Of a stretch of DNA of 17,485 nucleotides, positions 8,642 to 15,104 are shown one piece after another. The position numbers and the translations under genes are program-made. The notes beneath the pieces are model-generated. The model was not told the origin of the DNA. It made no database searches and was given only the letters and a program-made list of their open reading frames with translations. Position 1 is the stretch's first letter. Each line of letters starts with the position of its first letter. Origin of the DNA: Flavobacteriaceae bacterium (GTDB lineage Bacteria; Bacteroidota; Bacteroidia; Flavobacteriales; Flavobacteriaceae); NCBI GenBank assembly GCA_002729755.1, contig PBYT01000016.1, positions 7,610 to 25,094 of the forward strand, read 5' to 3'.

Positions 8642-9831
8642 TGAAATGGATTAAGGATATAGGGCCAGGTGTTTTAATTGCCGCTGCATTTATAGGACCT
8701 GGAACTGTTACACTTTGTTCAATTGCTGGAGCTTCTTTTGGTTATTCTCTTCTTTGGGCTCTTTTACTTTCAATAATTGCTACAATTGTTCTTCAAGAAA
8801 TGGCGCTTAGAATTGGCCTTATCACTAATAAAGGTTTGGCTGAGGTAATACAAAATTCAATAAAATCTAAAATATTAAATAGATTAATCATCTTGCTGAT
8901 TTTATGTGCAATATTAATTGGAAATGCTGCATATGAAGCTGGAAACATTACTGGAGGATCTTTAGGATTAATAGCATTAACAGGTAAGGAGAGTCTTAAT
9001 TTAACCCCTCTAATAATAGGATTGATTGCATTTACAGTTTTATATATTGGTAGTTATAAAGTCATAGAAAGGTCTCTTATATTATTAGTAATTATTATGA
9101 GTTTGTCTTTTTTGACTACCTCTATAATAACAAAGCCAGATTTGGGTGAATTAATAAAAGGGTTATTTGTCCCAACTATTAATTCAGGTAGTTTGATAAT
9201 TATTCTAGGGCTTATAGGAACTACTGTGGTTCCATATAATCTTTTTCTTCACTCCTCATTAGTAAAAGAAAAATGGAATAGTATAGATAAATTAAAAACT
9301 GCTAGAATTGAAAGTTTTGTTTCAATTCTATTAGGGGGGATTGTTTCAATGGCTATAATAATAACTGCTGCCACTGTTAAAGGAGATAATATAAACACTG
9401 TTATTGATTTAGCTAAAGGTTTAGAACCGTTGTATGGTGACTATGCTATATATTTTTTGGGTATTGGACTATTTGCATCTGGGATTACATCATCTATAAC
9501 TGCACCTCTTGCTGCTGCATATGTTGCTAAAAGTTGCTTTGGATGGAAGGGATCTCTTAAAAGTTTAAATTTTAGATTAGTATGGATTTTTATTCTATTA
9601 ATTGGAGTTGCTGTTTCGCTACTGAAATTAAATCCAATTGAAGTAATTAAATTTGCTCAATTCTCAAATAGCTTGTTATTACCTATAATTGCCATTATTT
9701 TATTTTGGCTGATTAATAATAAGTCAATTATTAATAATAACTATAGCTATAAATTGCAAAACATTCTTGTTGCTATTATAATTTTAATAACTATAATCCT
9801 TGGGGTAAAAGGTATAATGAATCTAATGTAA
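8641..9831 (+). CDS. NRAMP-fold transporter lacking canonical metal ligands; candidate 5-oxoproline permease
   Basis: This 396-residue inner-membrane protein has about 11 hydrophobic helices and clear NRAMP (SLC11) similarity: GPGVLIAAAF at the start of TM1, QEMALRIG in TM2 and a TM6 ending in NLFLHS. The signature metal-binding residues are changed. The TM1 DPGN motif reads GPGT (residues 19-22), replacing Asp with Gly and Asn with Thr, and the TM6 MPH reads VPY (197-199). It should therefore not transport Mn2+ or Fe2+ by the known mechanism. It overlaps the M14 gene and pxpA by one base each (TAATG junctions). In Bacillus subtilis the NRAMP-like ycsG also sits beside ycsF (pxpA) and kipI/kipA. 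A substrate such as 5-oxoproline is inferred from context. A metal-transporter label by similarity would probably be wrong. Confidence 0.8.
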   Translation: MKWIKDIGPGVLIAAAFIGPGTVTLCSIAGASFGYSLLWALLLSIIATIVLQEMALRIGLITNKGLAEVIQNSIKSKILNRLIILLILCAILIGNAAYEAGNITGGSLGLIALTGKESLNLTPLIIGLIAFTVLYIGSYKVIERSLILLVIIMSLSFLTTSIITKPDLGELIKGLFVPTINSGSLIIILGLIGTTVVPYNLFLHSSLVKEKWNSIDKLKTARIESFVSILLGGIVSMAIIITAATVKGDNINTVIDLAKGLEPLYGDYAIYFLGIGLFASGITSSITAPLAAAYVAKSCFGWKGSLKSLNFRLVWIFILLIGVAVSLLKLNPIEVIKFAQFSNSLLLPIIAIILFWLINNKSIINNNYSYKLQNILVAIIILITIILGVKGIMNLM

Positions 9832-10550
9832 TGATAAATATTAATTGTGATTTAGGAGAAGAGCTTAATAATGAGGACATAATAATGCCTTTAATAAACT
9901 CTTGTAATATAGCATGTGGAGGTCACTCTGGAGATATTAATTCAATGCAAAGATGTGTTGAATTATCAATAATCAATAATGTTGAAATTGGAGCTCATCC
10001 TTCATATCCTGATAAAGAGAATTTTGGAAGAATTCATTTAAATATTTCAGCATTGGCTCTCAAAGAAAGTGTCCTTAATCAAATAGAAAGTTTAATCTTA
10101 ATTGCTATGGAATATAGTACAGATTTAACTCATATTAAAGCACACGGAGCTTTATATAATGAAATGATAAACGATTCTAGTTTGTCAAACATCTATCTTG
10201 ATATAATTGAGGTATATAAAGAGAAGTATTCTCTTTATGTCCCTTATAGATCAGAAATTGAAAAAATTGCATTAAAGAGAGGTTTTAAAATAAAATATGA
10301 GGTATTTGGTGATAGAAATTATAATGATGATTTAACTTTAGTGTCAAGAAAGGAAAAAGAAGCTCTTATTACTATTCCTAAGCAAGTTATTAATCATATT
10401 AGTCAAATTTATTATAATAATTATGTTATGTCAATTAATGGAAATAAACATCAAATAAAAGCTGACACTTATTGTATACATTCTGATACTGAAAATGCAG
10501 AAAATATTTTAAAATCAATAAAAGAACATTTTGCCAGTGAAAAGGAATAA
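9831..10550 (+). CDS. pxpA: 5-oxoprolinase subunit PxpA (LamB/YcsF family)
   Basis: This 239-residue cytoplasmic protein belongs to the LamB/YcsF family and acts with PxpB and PxpC in ATP-dependent opening of 5-oxo-L-proline to L-glutamate. Family motifs run the full length: N-C-DLGE (5-10), the NIACGGHSGD loop (27-36), GAHPSYPD (~54-61), HIKAHGALYN (~103-112), EVFGDRNY in the second half, and a C-terminal CIHSDTENA that corresponds to the usual histidine-aspartate motif. Its length is close to the family norm of about 250. The ATG lies in a TAATG junction with the transporter gene, and the 3' end overlaps pxpB by up to 20 bases. With all three subunits adjacent, a working enzyme is likely. 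Confidence 0.93.
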   Translation: MININCDLGEELNNEDIIMPLINSCNIACGGHSGDINSMQRCVELSIINNVEIGAHPSYPDKENFGRIHLNISALALKESVLNQIESLILIAMEYSTDLTHIKAHGALYNEMINDSSLSNIYLDIIEVYKEKYSLYVPYRSEIEKIALKRGFKIKYEVFGDRNYNDDLTLVSRKEKEALITIPKQVINHISQIYYNNYVMSINGNKHQIKADTYCIHSDTENAENILKSIKEHFASEKE

Positions 10551-11259
10551 TATTTTTTTTAAAGTTTTTAACGAAGAATCAATTCTTATTCATTGGAATG
10601 ATCAAGTTAATCTTAAGCTTATTGACACAATTATATCTTACCAAAAATTGATTGAGCAAGAGCTTTCGGAAGTGTTAATAGAATGTGTTCAATCAATTAA
10701 TTCAATGATGGTTATATATGATCCAAATAAAATAAATTCTGAAGATTTGGTTAAGACTCTTCAAAAGCTTAATTCTAGTGATGTAAAAGTTGCAAAATCA
10801 GAAAAAAAAATATGGAAAATCCCTGTATGCTACGATTTAAGTTTTGGTATTGATTTAGAAGATATGTCAACTTTAAATAGTATCTCTGTAGATGAGATAA
10901 TAAAAATTCACAGTTCAACAACTTACAGTGTTCTTTCAATGGGTTTTCTGCCTGGATTTCTCTATTTAGGTGTAAATGATAAGAAATTATATTGTGAGAG
11001 AAAGGATAAGCCAGAACTTAATATAAAAAGTGGTTCTATTGGGATTGCAAGAGATCAAACTGGTATATATCCTCAGGATAGTCCTGGAGGATGGAAAATT
11101 ATAGGTCGCTCTCCAATTAGTTTTTTTAATGTAAATAATAAGTCACCTTGTTTTTCAAAACCTGGAGACAAAATAAAATTTCAAAGTATCTCTTTCTTAG
11201 AGTTTAATAAAATTGAAAAAAGAAAGAATTCTTACAAAATTAAATATGAGGTAGTATGA
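10531..11259 (+). CDS. pxpB: 5-oxoprolinase subunit PxpB (KipI family)
   Basis: This is the KipI-like, allophanate-hydrolase-subunit-1-type part of the PxpABC 5-oxoprolinase, about 242 residues. The diagnostic C-terminal block is intact: MGFLPGFLYLG (~137-147), SGSIGIARDQTGIYP (~170-184) and SPGGWKIIGRSP just after. The N-terminal third is the less conserved lobe. No ATG is available near the 5' end. The frame begins at TTG 10531 inside pxpA, with a GTG at 10537 as the alternative start two codons later. Either gives a non-ATG start overlapping pxpA by 14-20 bases, which suggests translation by termination-reinitiation. The ATGA junction with pxpC (4-base overlap) continues the coupling. In Bacillus the homologue was first described as a kinase inhibitor; the enzyme role is favoured here by the complete pxpABC set. 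Confidence 0.92.
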   Translation: MPVKRNNIFFKVFNEESILIHWNDQVNLKLIDTIISYQKLIEQELSEVLIECVQSINSMMVIYDPNKINSEDLVKTLQKLNSSDVKVAKSEKKIWKIPVCYDLSFGIDLEDMSTLNSISVDEIIKIHSSTTYSVLSMGFLPGFLYLGVNDKKLYCERKDKPELNIKSGSIGIARDQTGIYPQDSPGGWKIIGRSPISFFNVNNKSPCFSKPGDKIKFQSISFLEFNKIEKRKNSYKIKYEVV

Positions 11260-12104
11260 TAAAAGTTCTTAAAGAGGGTTTATTTTCAACGATCCAAGAT
11301 AGCGGTAGATTTGGTTATAAGAACATAGGAGTTCCTGTTTCAGGTGCTATGGATCAAACTAGTGCTAAACTAGCAAACTTAATTTTAGGAAATGATGAGA
11401 GTGCAGCTGTTCTAGAAATGACATTACTTGGACCAACATTAGAATTTTTGAATGATACTTATATTTCAATTACAGGTGCTGATATGAATCCTATGGTAAA
11501 TAAAAAAAAGGTATTGTTAAATGAAACATTGTTAATCAAGAAGGGAGATATTTTATATCTAGCAAATTCATCAAATGGTATGAGGACTTATTTAGGAATT
11601 AGAGGAGGTTTAAACTCAGAAAAAATATTAGGTAGCAAGAGCTTTTATAAGGGGATTACTAAAAAAGAAAAATTAATAAAAAATGATCAAATTGAGTTTG
11701 ATTTATCAATTAGTTCACCAAAAAAAATAAATCAAAATTTTAATGATATTAAAATCAATAGAAATAGTAAAATAAAAGTATTCAAAGGCCCTGAATTTGG
11801 TTGTTTAGACCCTATATCTCAAGATATGATTTTTAATAATGAGTTTACAATTGGAGTTAATAATAGGATGGCATATAATCTAGTTGAGATTATTGAGAAT
11901 AAAATACCTTCAATTGTTTCTTCACCTTTAATGCCTGGAACTATTCAATTGACACCTTCAGGTAGGGTAATAATTCTTTGTCGAGATTGTCAAACAACAG
12001 GGGGGTACCCTAGAATATTACAATTAGATAAAAAATCTTTAGACTGCTTATCTCAGAAAGTTACAGGGGAAAAAATTAATTTTTACCTAAATAAAAGTTT
12101 ATGA
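11256..12104 (+). CDS. pxpC: 5-oxoprolinase subunit PxpC (KipA / AHS2 family)
   Basis: This 282-residue protein is the KipA-like, allophanate-hydrolase-subunit-2-type partner of PxpB; the pair performs ATP-dependent 5-oxoproline hydrolysis together with PxpA. Recognisable motifs are TIQDSGRFGYKNIGVP (12-27) with SGAMD after it, NLILGN, ITGADMNP, YLGIRGG, a KGPE segment in the middle, and CQTTGGYPRI near the C-terminus (~263-272). Many PxpC proteins exceed 300 residues, so this one is slightly compact but lacks no obvious block. Its start sits in the ATGA shared with the pxpB stop. It is the last gene of the run; the next gene is convergent, with only 59 bp between the stops. Confidence 0.92.
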   Translation: MIKVLKEGLFSTIQDSGRFGYKNIGVPVSGAMDQTSAKLANLILGNDESAAVLEMTLLGPTLEFLNDTYISITGADMNPMVNKKKVLLNETLLIKKGDILYLANSSNGMRTYLGIRGGLNSEKILGSKSFYKGITKKEKLIKNDQIEFDLSISSPKKINQNFNDIKINRNSKIKVFKGPEFGCLDPISQDMIFNNEFTIGVNNRMAYNLVEIIENKIPSIVSSPLMPGTIQLTPSGRVIILCRDCQTTGGYPRILQLDKKSLDCLSQKVTGEKINFYLNKSL

Positions 12105-12145
12105 AATCATTTCAAAATAAAAAACCTAACCTTGTTTTAAAAATT

Positions 12146-12165
12146 AAATTTTGATTTGAAAATTT
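12146..12165. terminator. Possible bidirectional AT-only hairpin between convergent genes
   Basis: A perfect 7-bp inverted repeat (AAATTTT, 6-base loop, AAAATTT) lies between pxpC and the convergent 2OG oxygenase gene and reaches into the oxygenase stop codon. Position between two converging genes is what a shared terminator needs. However, the stem has only A:T pairs and no clean T tract follows on the plus strand, so the hairpin would be weak. Such inverted repeats also arise by chance in DNA this AT-rich. Confidence 0.22.
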
Positions 12166-12934
12166 ATGTTATTCTTCCAAAAAAAGTTTTTCTTGATTGT
12201 TCCGAAAGAGAAACACCTTTAGTTAGGTTATAATTAAAGGTCACCAAGATTCTTTCACCTTTAATAACCTCAGTTACTTGGTGTATTGATTTATTACCCT
12301 TAAAAATCATTAAATCTCCATCGTCACTTTTAATTTTTTTTCCTTCAATTTTTTTATCTAAAATTTTTTCAACTGTTGAATAATCTTCTTTACCATCGAT
12401 GTATCTCATATTATTGAAAAATTCATAAATTCCTCCTTCTACACAATTTTTAATTAAAAGAGTTATTGTAAAATCTGAATTATCAAAATGCCAACCAAGA
12501 GCATCACCTTTATCATAATAATTGATATTTATACTTGAAAGTGAATCTTCGTATGGGAATAGTTTTTCAACATTTAAAATTTCTGAGAAAAATTTTTTTA
12601 ATTTTTGAGAGTTATATATTTTTTTTAAAACTGAATCTTTTGGGATTAAGTCGCAAGAAATACACTTTTTTGTTGTTTTCATAATCCTATTCCTTGGGCT
12701 ATTATCAGAAAAACTTTTGTCATATTCTGACACATATACATTATACTCAGATGAGCTAGAAAAAGCAAGAGGTTTTAACTCTTTTGCCTCATTTTGTAGA
12801 TCTAAAATTGATTTGGAATTTAAGAAAGAGTTAAAAATTAAAATCCCTTCTTTTTCAAGTTCTGCTATTAGTGTGTCTCCACTTGACAAGAGATTTTTTC
12901 CAAATTCATCTCCTAAAATTGAATTTATACTCAT
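12164..12934 (-). CDS. 2-oxoglutarate/Fe(II)-dependent oxygenase (BesD/HalD-like family, hydroxylase-type facial triad)
   Basis: This 256-residue soluble protein has the double-stranded beta-helix iron site of 2OG oxygenases: H149-x-D151 in the GWHFD strand, distal H218 in SIHQVTEV, and R228 (GERILVTFNY) to hold the 2OG carboxylate. The C-terminal GVSLSEQSRKTFFGR resembles, from memory, the tail of free-amino-acid halogenases and hydroxylases of the BesD/HalD type. The aspartate in H-x-D is retained, so it should hydroxylate rather than halogenate. Residues 135-140 and the GDALGW turn fit the substrate lid. Its start was chosen at ATG 12934 because the leader and first six codons duplicate those of the upstream gene. 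No biosynthetic neighbours identify the substrate; a free amino acid is a reasonable guess. Confidence 0.78.
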   Translation of the reverse strand: MSINSILGDEFGKNLLSSGDTLIAELEKEGILIFNSFLNSKSILDLQNEAKELKPLAFSSSSEYNVYVSEYDKSFSDNSPRNRIMKTTKKCISCDLIPKDSVLKKIYNSQKLKKFFSEILNVEKLFPYEDSLSSININYYDKGDALGWHFDNSDFTITLLIKNCVEGGIYEFFNNMRYIDGKEDYSTVEKILDKKIEGKKIKSDDGDLMIFKGNKSIHQVTEVIKGERILVTFNYNLTKGVSLSEQSRKTFFGRIT

Positions 12935-12953
12935 TCTCTAATATAATTATATT
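12911..12953 (-). repeat. Direct repeat copy 1: leader and 5' coding end of the oxygenase gene
   Basis: Bases 12918-12946 are identical to 13223-13251 (offset exactly 305). Weaker similarity extends into both genes down to 12911, with a match of the bases coding for G8 and E10. The block holds the start codon, codons 2-6 and 12 bases of leader. It ends at a 14-bp perfect palindrome, AATATAATTATATT (12940-12953), which copy 2 also has, shifted by 6 bases. Confidence 0.85.
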
Positions 12954-12963
12954 TTTTTTGTTG

Positions 12964-13239
12964 TTATAAAACTCTATCTCCAGCCTGGCCATCAATCTGG
13001 TGTCCACCCTTAACAGGGTCATCAAATTTATTAAGCGCCCACACCAGAGCAATAACCCAAAAAATTACTGTTGCTCCAAGAATGTTCAGCAACAAAATTA
13101 CCCATCTATTGCGGTGAGATCTTTTAAAAGCAACGATAGTTGGCAGGAAAAAAATAGCTAGTCCAATAATACCAGCAAAAAACATAAATATGGAAACTCC
13201 AACTGAAACTTCAGCTCCTACTATTGAATTTATACTCAT
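12964..13239 (-). CDS. Small membrane protein of the superinfection immunity (T4 Imm-like) family
   Basis: This 91-residue protein has two membrane segments (about residues 14-37 and 46-69) separated by a short basic loop, AFKRSHRNRW. The FFLPTIVAFKR-x-H-x-N pattern, then LLNILGATVIFWVIALVWAL, is the core of the Imm_superinfect family, named after phage T4 Imm, which blocks DNA entry by superinfecting phage. Chromosomal homologues are common and their role is mostly untested. The tail (HQIDGQAGDRVL) is polar. Its first six residues, MSINSI, are the same as those of the oxygenase gene 29 bp downstream, with which it is probably co-transcribed. No phage or plasmid genes surround it. The family call rests on the motif; a defence function is not shown. 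Confidence 0.7.
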   Translation of the reverse strand: MSINSIVGAEVSVGVSIFMFFAGIIGLAIFFLPTIVAFKRSHRNRWVILLLNILGATVIFWVIALVWALNKFDDPVKGGHQIDGQAGDRVL

Positions 13240-13264
13240 TCTCTAATATAAATATAATTATATT
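13216..13264 (-). repeat. Direct repeat copy 2: leader and 5' coding end of the Imm-like gene
   Basis: This is the partner of the repeat at 12911-12953. It includes the identical 29-bp core 13223-13251, then a 6-base ATATAA-type insertion relative to copy 1, then the same 14-bp palindrome at 13251-13264. Only the Imm-like gene lies between the two cores, so recombination between copies would delete it and leave the oxygenase gene with an intact leader and start. Confidence 0.85.
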
Positions 13265-13340
13265 AAAACTTCTTAATAAATACTAACAACAAGTAGTTTA
13301 AGGTTATCAAGATTGCCTCATTAGAACACTCTGCCATTAA

Positions 13341-13348
13341 TATTTTTG
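13341..13348 (+). promoter_or_regulatory. Possible Bacteroidota-type -7 promoter box upstream of kdgK
   Basis: TATTTTTG fits the TAnnTTTG -7 consensus of the Bacteroidota housekeeping sigma factor and lies 41 bp before the kdgK start. A TTG at 13313-13315 could serve as the -33 element, but the spacer of 25 bp is longer than the usual 19-21. No clear operator was seen in the 149-bp gap between the divergent genes. Confidence 0.35.
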
Positions 13349-13388
13349 TGGTTATATTAGAGGTTTGGAAGATTAAATATATACACTA

Positions 13389-14429
13389 ATGAATAAAGTT
13401 GTGACTTTCGGAGAGATTATGTTAAGACTATCCCCACCTGGTTTTCTTCGCTTTTCTCAAACAGATAGCTTTGATGTTGTTTACGGCGGAGGAGAGTCTA
13501 ATGTTGCAATATCATTAGCAAATTATGGAGTTCCTGTTGAGTTTGTAACCCGATTACCCAAAACAGATATTGGTGAATGTGCCTTAATGGAGATGCGTAA
13601 AAGAGGTGTTGGAACTTCGCATATAACTTATGGTGGAGATCGCCTAGGGATTTATTTTCTAGAAACAGGTGCAGTAAGTAGAGGAAGTAAAGTAGTATAT
13701 GATCGAGCTAATTCTGCTATGGTTGAAATTGAATCAGGGATGATAGATTGGGATCAAGTTTTTGATGGAGCTTCATGGTTCCATTGGACCGGTATTACCC
13801 CAGCAATTTCAAAAAGTGCTGCCGATGTTTGTTTAGAAGCAGTTAAAATTGCAAGTGACCGAGGTATTACTATTTCTACAGATCTAAATTACAGATCTAA
13901 ACTATGGCAATATGGAGGAAATCGTGAAGCAATTATGACCGAGCTCACTTCTTATTGTGATATTATTTTAGGTAATGAAGAAGATGCTGAAATGCAGTTT
14001 GGGATTAAACCAGAAGTATTAGACATTACTACTCAAGGACATGATATTAAAGCGGAAGCTTTTTTATCTGTTTGTAAACAAATGATGAAAAAATTTCCAA
14101 GAGCAAAAAAAGTAATTACAACATTAAGAGGATCACTTTCAGCTTCTCACAATACTTGGGCTGGAGTTCTTTACGATGGTAAAAACATGTACGAAAGCAC
14201 CCAATATCAAATAACTGATATCGTCGATCGTGTAGGTGGTGGAGATTCATTTATGGGAGGATTGATATACGGACTTCTACACTATCCAAATCAAGACCAA
14301 AAAGCTTTAGATTTTGCTGTAGCTGCTTCTTGTTTAAAACATACAATAAAAGGAGATGCAAACCTGGTTACTATTCAAGAAATAGAAAAACTAATGAATG
14401 GAGACGCTTCTGGGCGAGTTAATCGATAA
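13389..14429 (+). CDS. kdgK: 2-dehydro-3-deoxygluconate kinase (PfkB family)
   Basis: This 346-residue cytoplasmic sugar kinase phosphorylates 2-keto-3-deoxygluconate (KDG) to KDPG using ATP. It opens with the ribokinase-fold FGEIMLRLSPPG (7-18) typical of KDG kinases. It has the glycine-rich substrate loop VYGGGESNVA (31-40), STDLNYRSKLW (163-173), LGNEEDA (194-200), and PfkB signature 2 RVGGGDSFMGG (281-291), where D286 is the expected catalytic base. Length matches flavobacterial KdgK proteins of alginate and uronate routes. It leads an operon with eda 9 bp downstream, so both steps from KDG to C3 units are together. Ten of its 16 arginine codons are CGN, unlike the genes of the pxp operon, suggesting a different origin or expression level. 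Confidence 0.9.
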   Translation: MNKVVTFGEIMLRLSPPGFLRFSQTDSFDVVYGGGESNVAISLANYGVPVEFVTRLPKTDIGECALMEMRKRGVGTSHITYGGDRLGIYFLETGAVSRGSKVVYDRANSAMVEIESGMIDWDQVFDGASWFHWTGITPAISKSAADVCLEAVKIASDRGITISTDLNYRSKLWQYGGNREAIMTELTSYCDIILGNEEDAEMQFGIKPEVLDITTQGHDIKAEAFLSVCKQMMKKFPRAKKVITTLRGSLSASHNTWAGVLYDGKNMYESTQYQITDIVDRVGGGDSFMGGLIYGLLHYPNQDQKALDFAVAASCLKHTIKGDANLVTIQEIEKLMNGDASGRVNR

Positions 14430-14438
14430 TAACTATAT

Positions 14439-15104
14439 ATGGCTCAATATTCAAAAATTCAAGTAACACAACAGATGGAAGAATCTGGGATGGTTCCCCT
14501 TTTCTATCATGAAGATAGATCAGTAGCTAAAGATGTTCTTAAAGCTTGTTATGAAGGAGGCGCTCGTCTTATGGAATTCACTAACAGAGGTGATTTTGCT
14601 CTAGAAGTTTTTACTGATATAATTAAATATTCAATTTCCGAGTTACCTGGAATGATTTTAGGTATTGGTTCTATAACTGATGCAAAAGCAGCTTCCCAAT
14701 ATATGTTAGCTGGAGCAAACTTTGTTGTAACCCCAGTTTTTAGAGAAGATATTGCCCGTATATGTAACCGAAGAAAATTAATGTGGTCTGCAGGTTGTAG
14801 TTCACTAACTGAAATTGCAACTGCAGAAGAATTTGGTTGTGAACTTGTTAAATTATTTCCTGGAGATGTTTTAGGGCCTGGATTTGTAAAGAGTATAAAA
14901 GGTCCTCAACCTTGGACTTCTGTTATGCCTACTGGAGGAGTTTCGATGGAATATGATAATCTAAAATCGTGGTTTGATTCTGGAGTTACATGTGTTGGTA
15001 TGGGTTCTAAACTTATATCTAAAGATATTTTAGCTAATAAAAATTACACTTTGCTTAAGGAGAATGTTGAGAAAACTCTTAAAACAATTAAATCCTTAAG
15101 ATGA
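14439..15104 (+). CDS. eda: KDPG aldolase / 4-hydroxy-2-oxoglutarate aldolase
   Basis: This 221-residue class I aldolase cleaves KDPG to pyruvate and glyceraldehyde 3-phosphate. Family landmarks are in order: the E46 region (MEFTNRG, aligned with the usual E-x-T-x-R of KDPG aldolases), GIGSI (76-80), GANFVVTPVF (92-101), the Schiff-base lysine K138 in VKLFPGD, and the phosphate-binding MPTGGV near 163-168. The FPGD-GPGF variant and length near 220 match flavobacterial homologues encoded beside kdgK. The start lies 9 bp after kdgK, and the stop shares ATGA with the following membrane-protein gene. Acting directly after KdgK, it completes the lower Entner-Doudoroff steps. Confidence 0.9.
   Translation: MAQYSKIQVTQQMEESGMVPLFYHEDRSVAKDVLKACYEGGARLMEFTNRGDFALEVFTDIIKYSISELPGMILGIGSITDAKAASQYMLAGANFVVTPVFREDIARICNRRKLMWSAGCSSLTEIATAEEFGCELVKLFPGDVLGPGFVKSIKGPQPWTSVMPTGGVSMEYDNLKSWFDSGVTCVGMGSKLISKDILANKNYTLLKENVEKTLKTIKSLR

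Noticed and set aside
8641..9831. Annotation as an Mn2+/Fe2+ transporter (MntH)
   Set aside because: The fold is NRAMP, but the DPGN and MPH metal-binding motifs are replaced by GPGT and VPY, and the gene lies within a pxpABC operon.
10531..12104. Allophanate hydrolase or urea carboxylase-related subunits
   Set aside because: PxpB and PxpC share the AHS1/AHS2 folds, but adjacency to PxpA and the lack of any urea carboxylase or biotin gene favour 5-oxoprolinase.
12911..13264. Insertion sequence or transposon ends flanking the Imm-like gene
   Set aside because: The flanking repeats are direct, lie partly within coding sequence, lack terminal inverted repeats and enclose no transposase. A duplicated leader explains them better.
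13389..15104. Part of an alginate or pectin utilisation locus
   Set aside because: kdgK and eda fit such loci, but the window has no lyase, SusC/SusD pair, KdgF or uronate reductase, and the following genes (GntP, Rid protein, fold-III PLP enzyme) point elsewhere. It cannot be excluded beyond the window edge.
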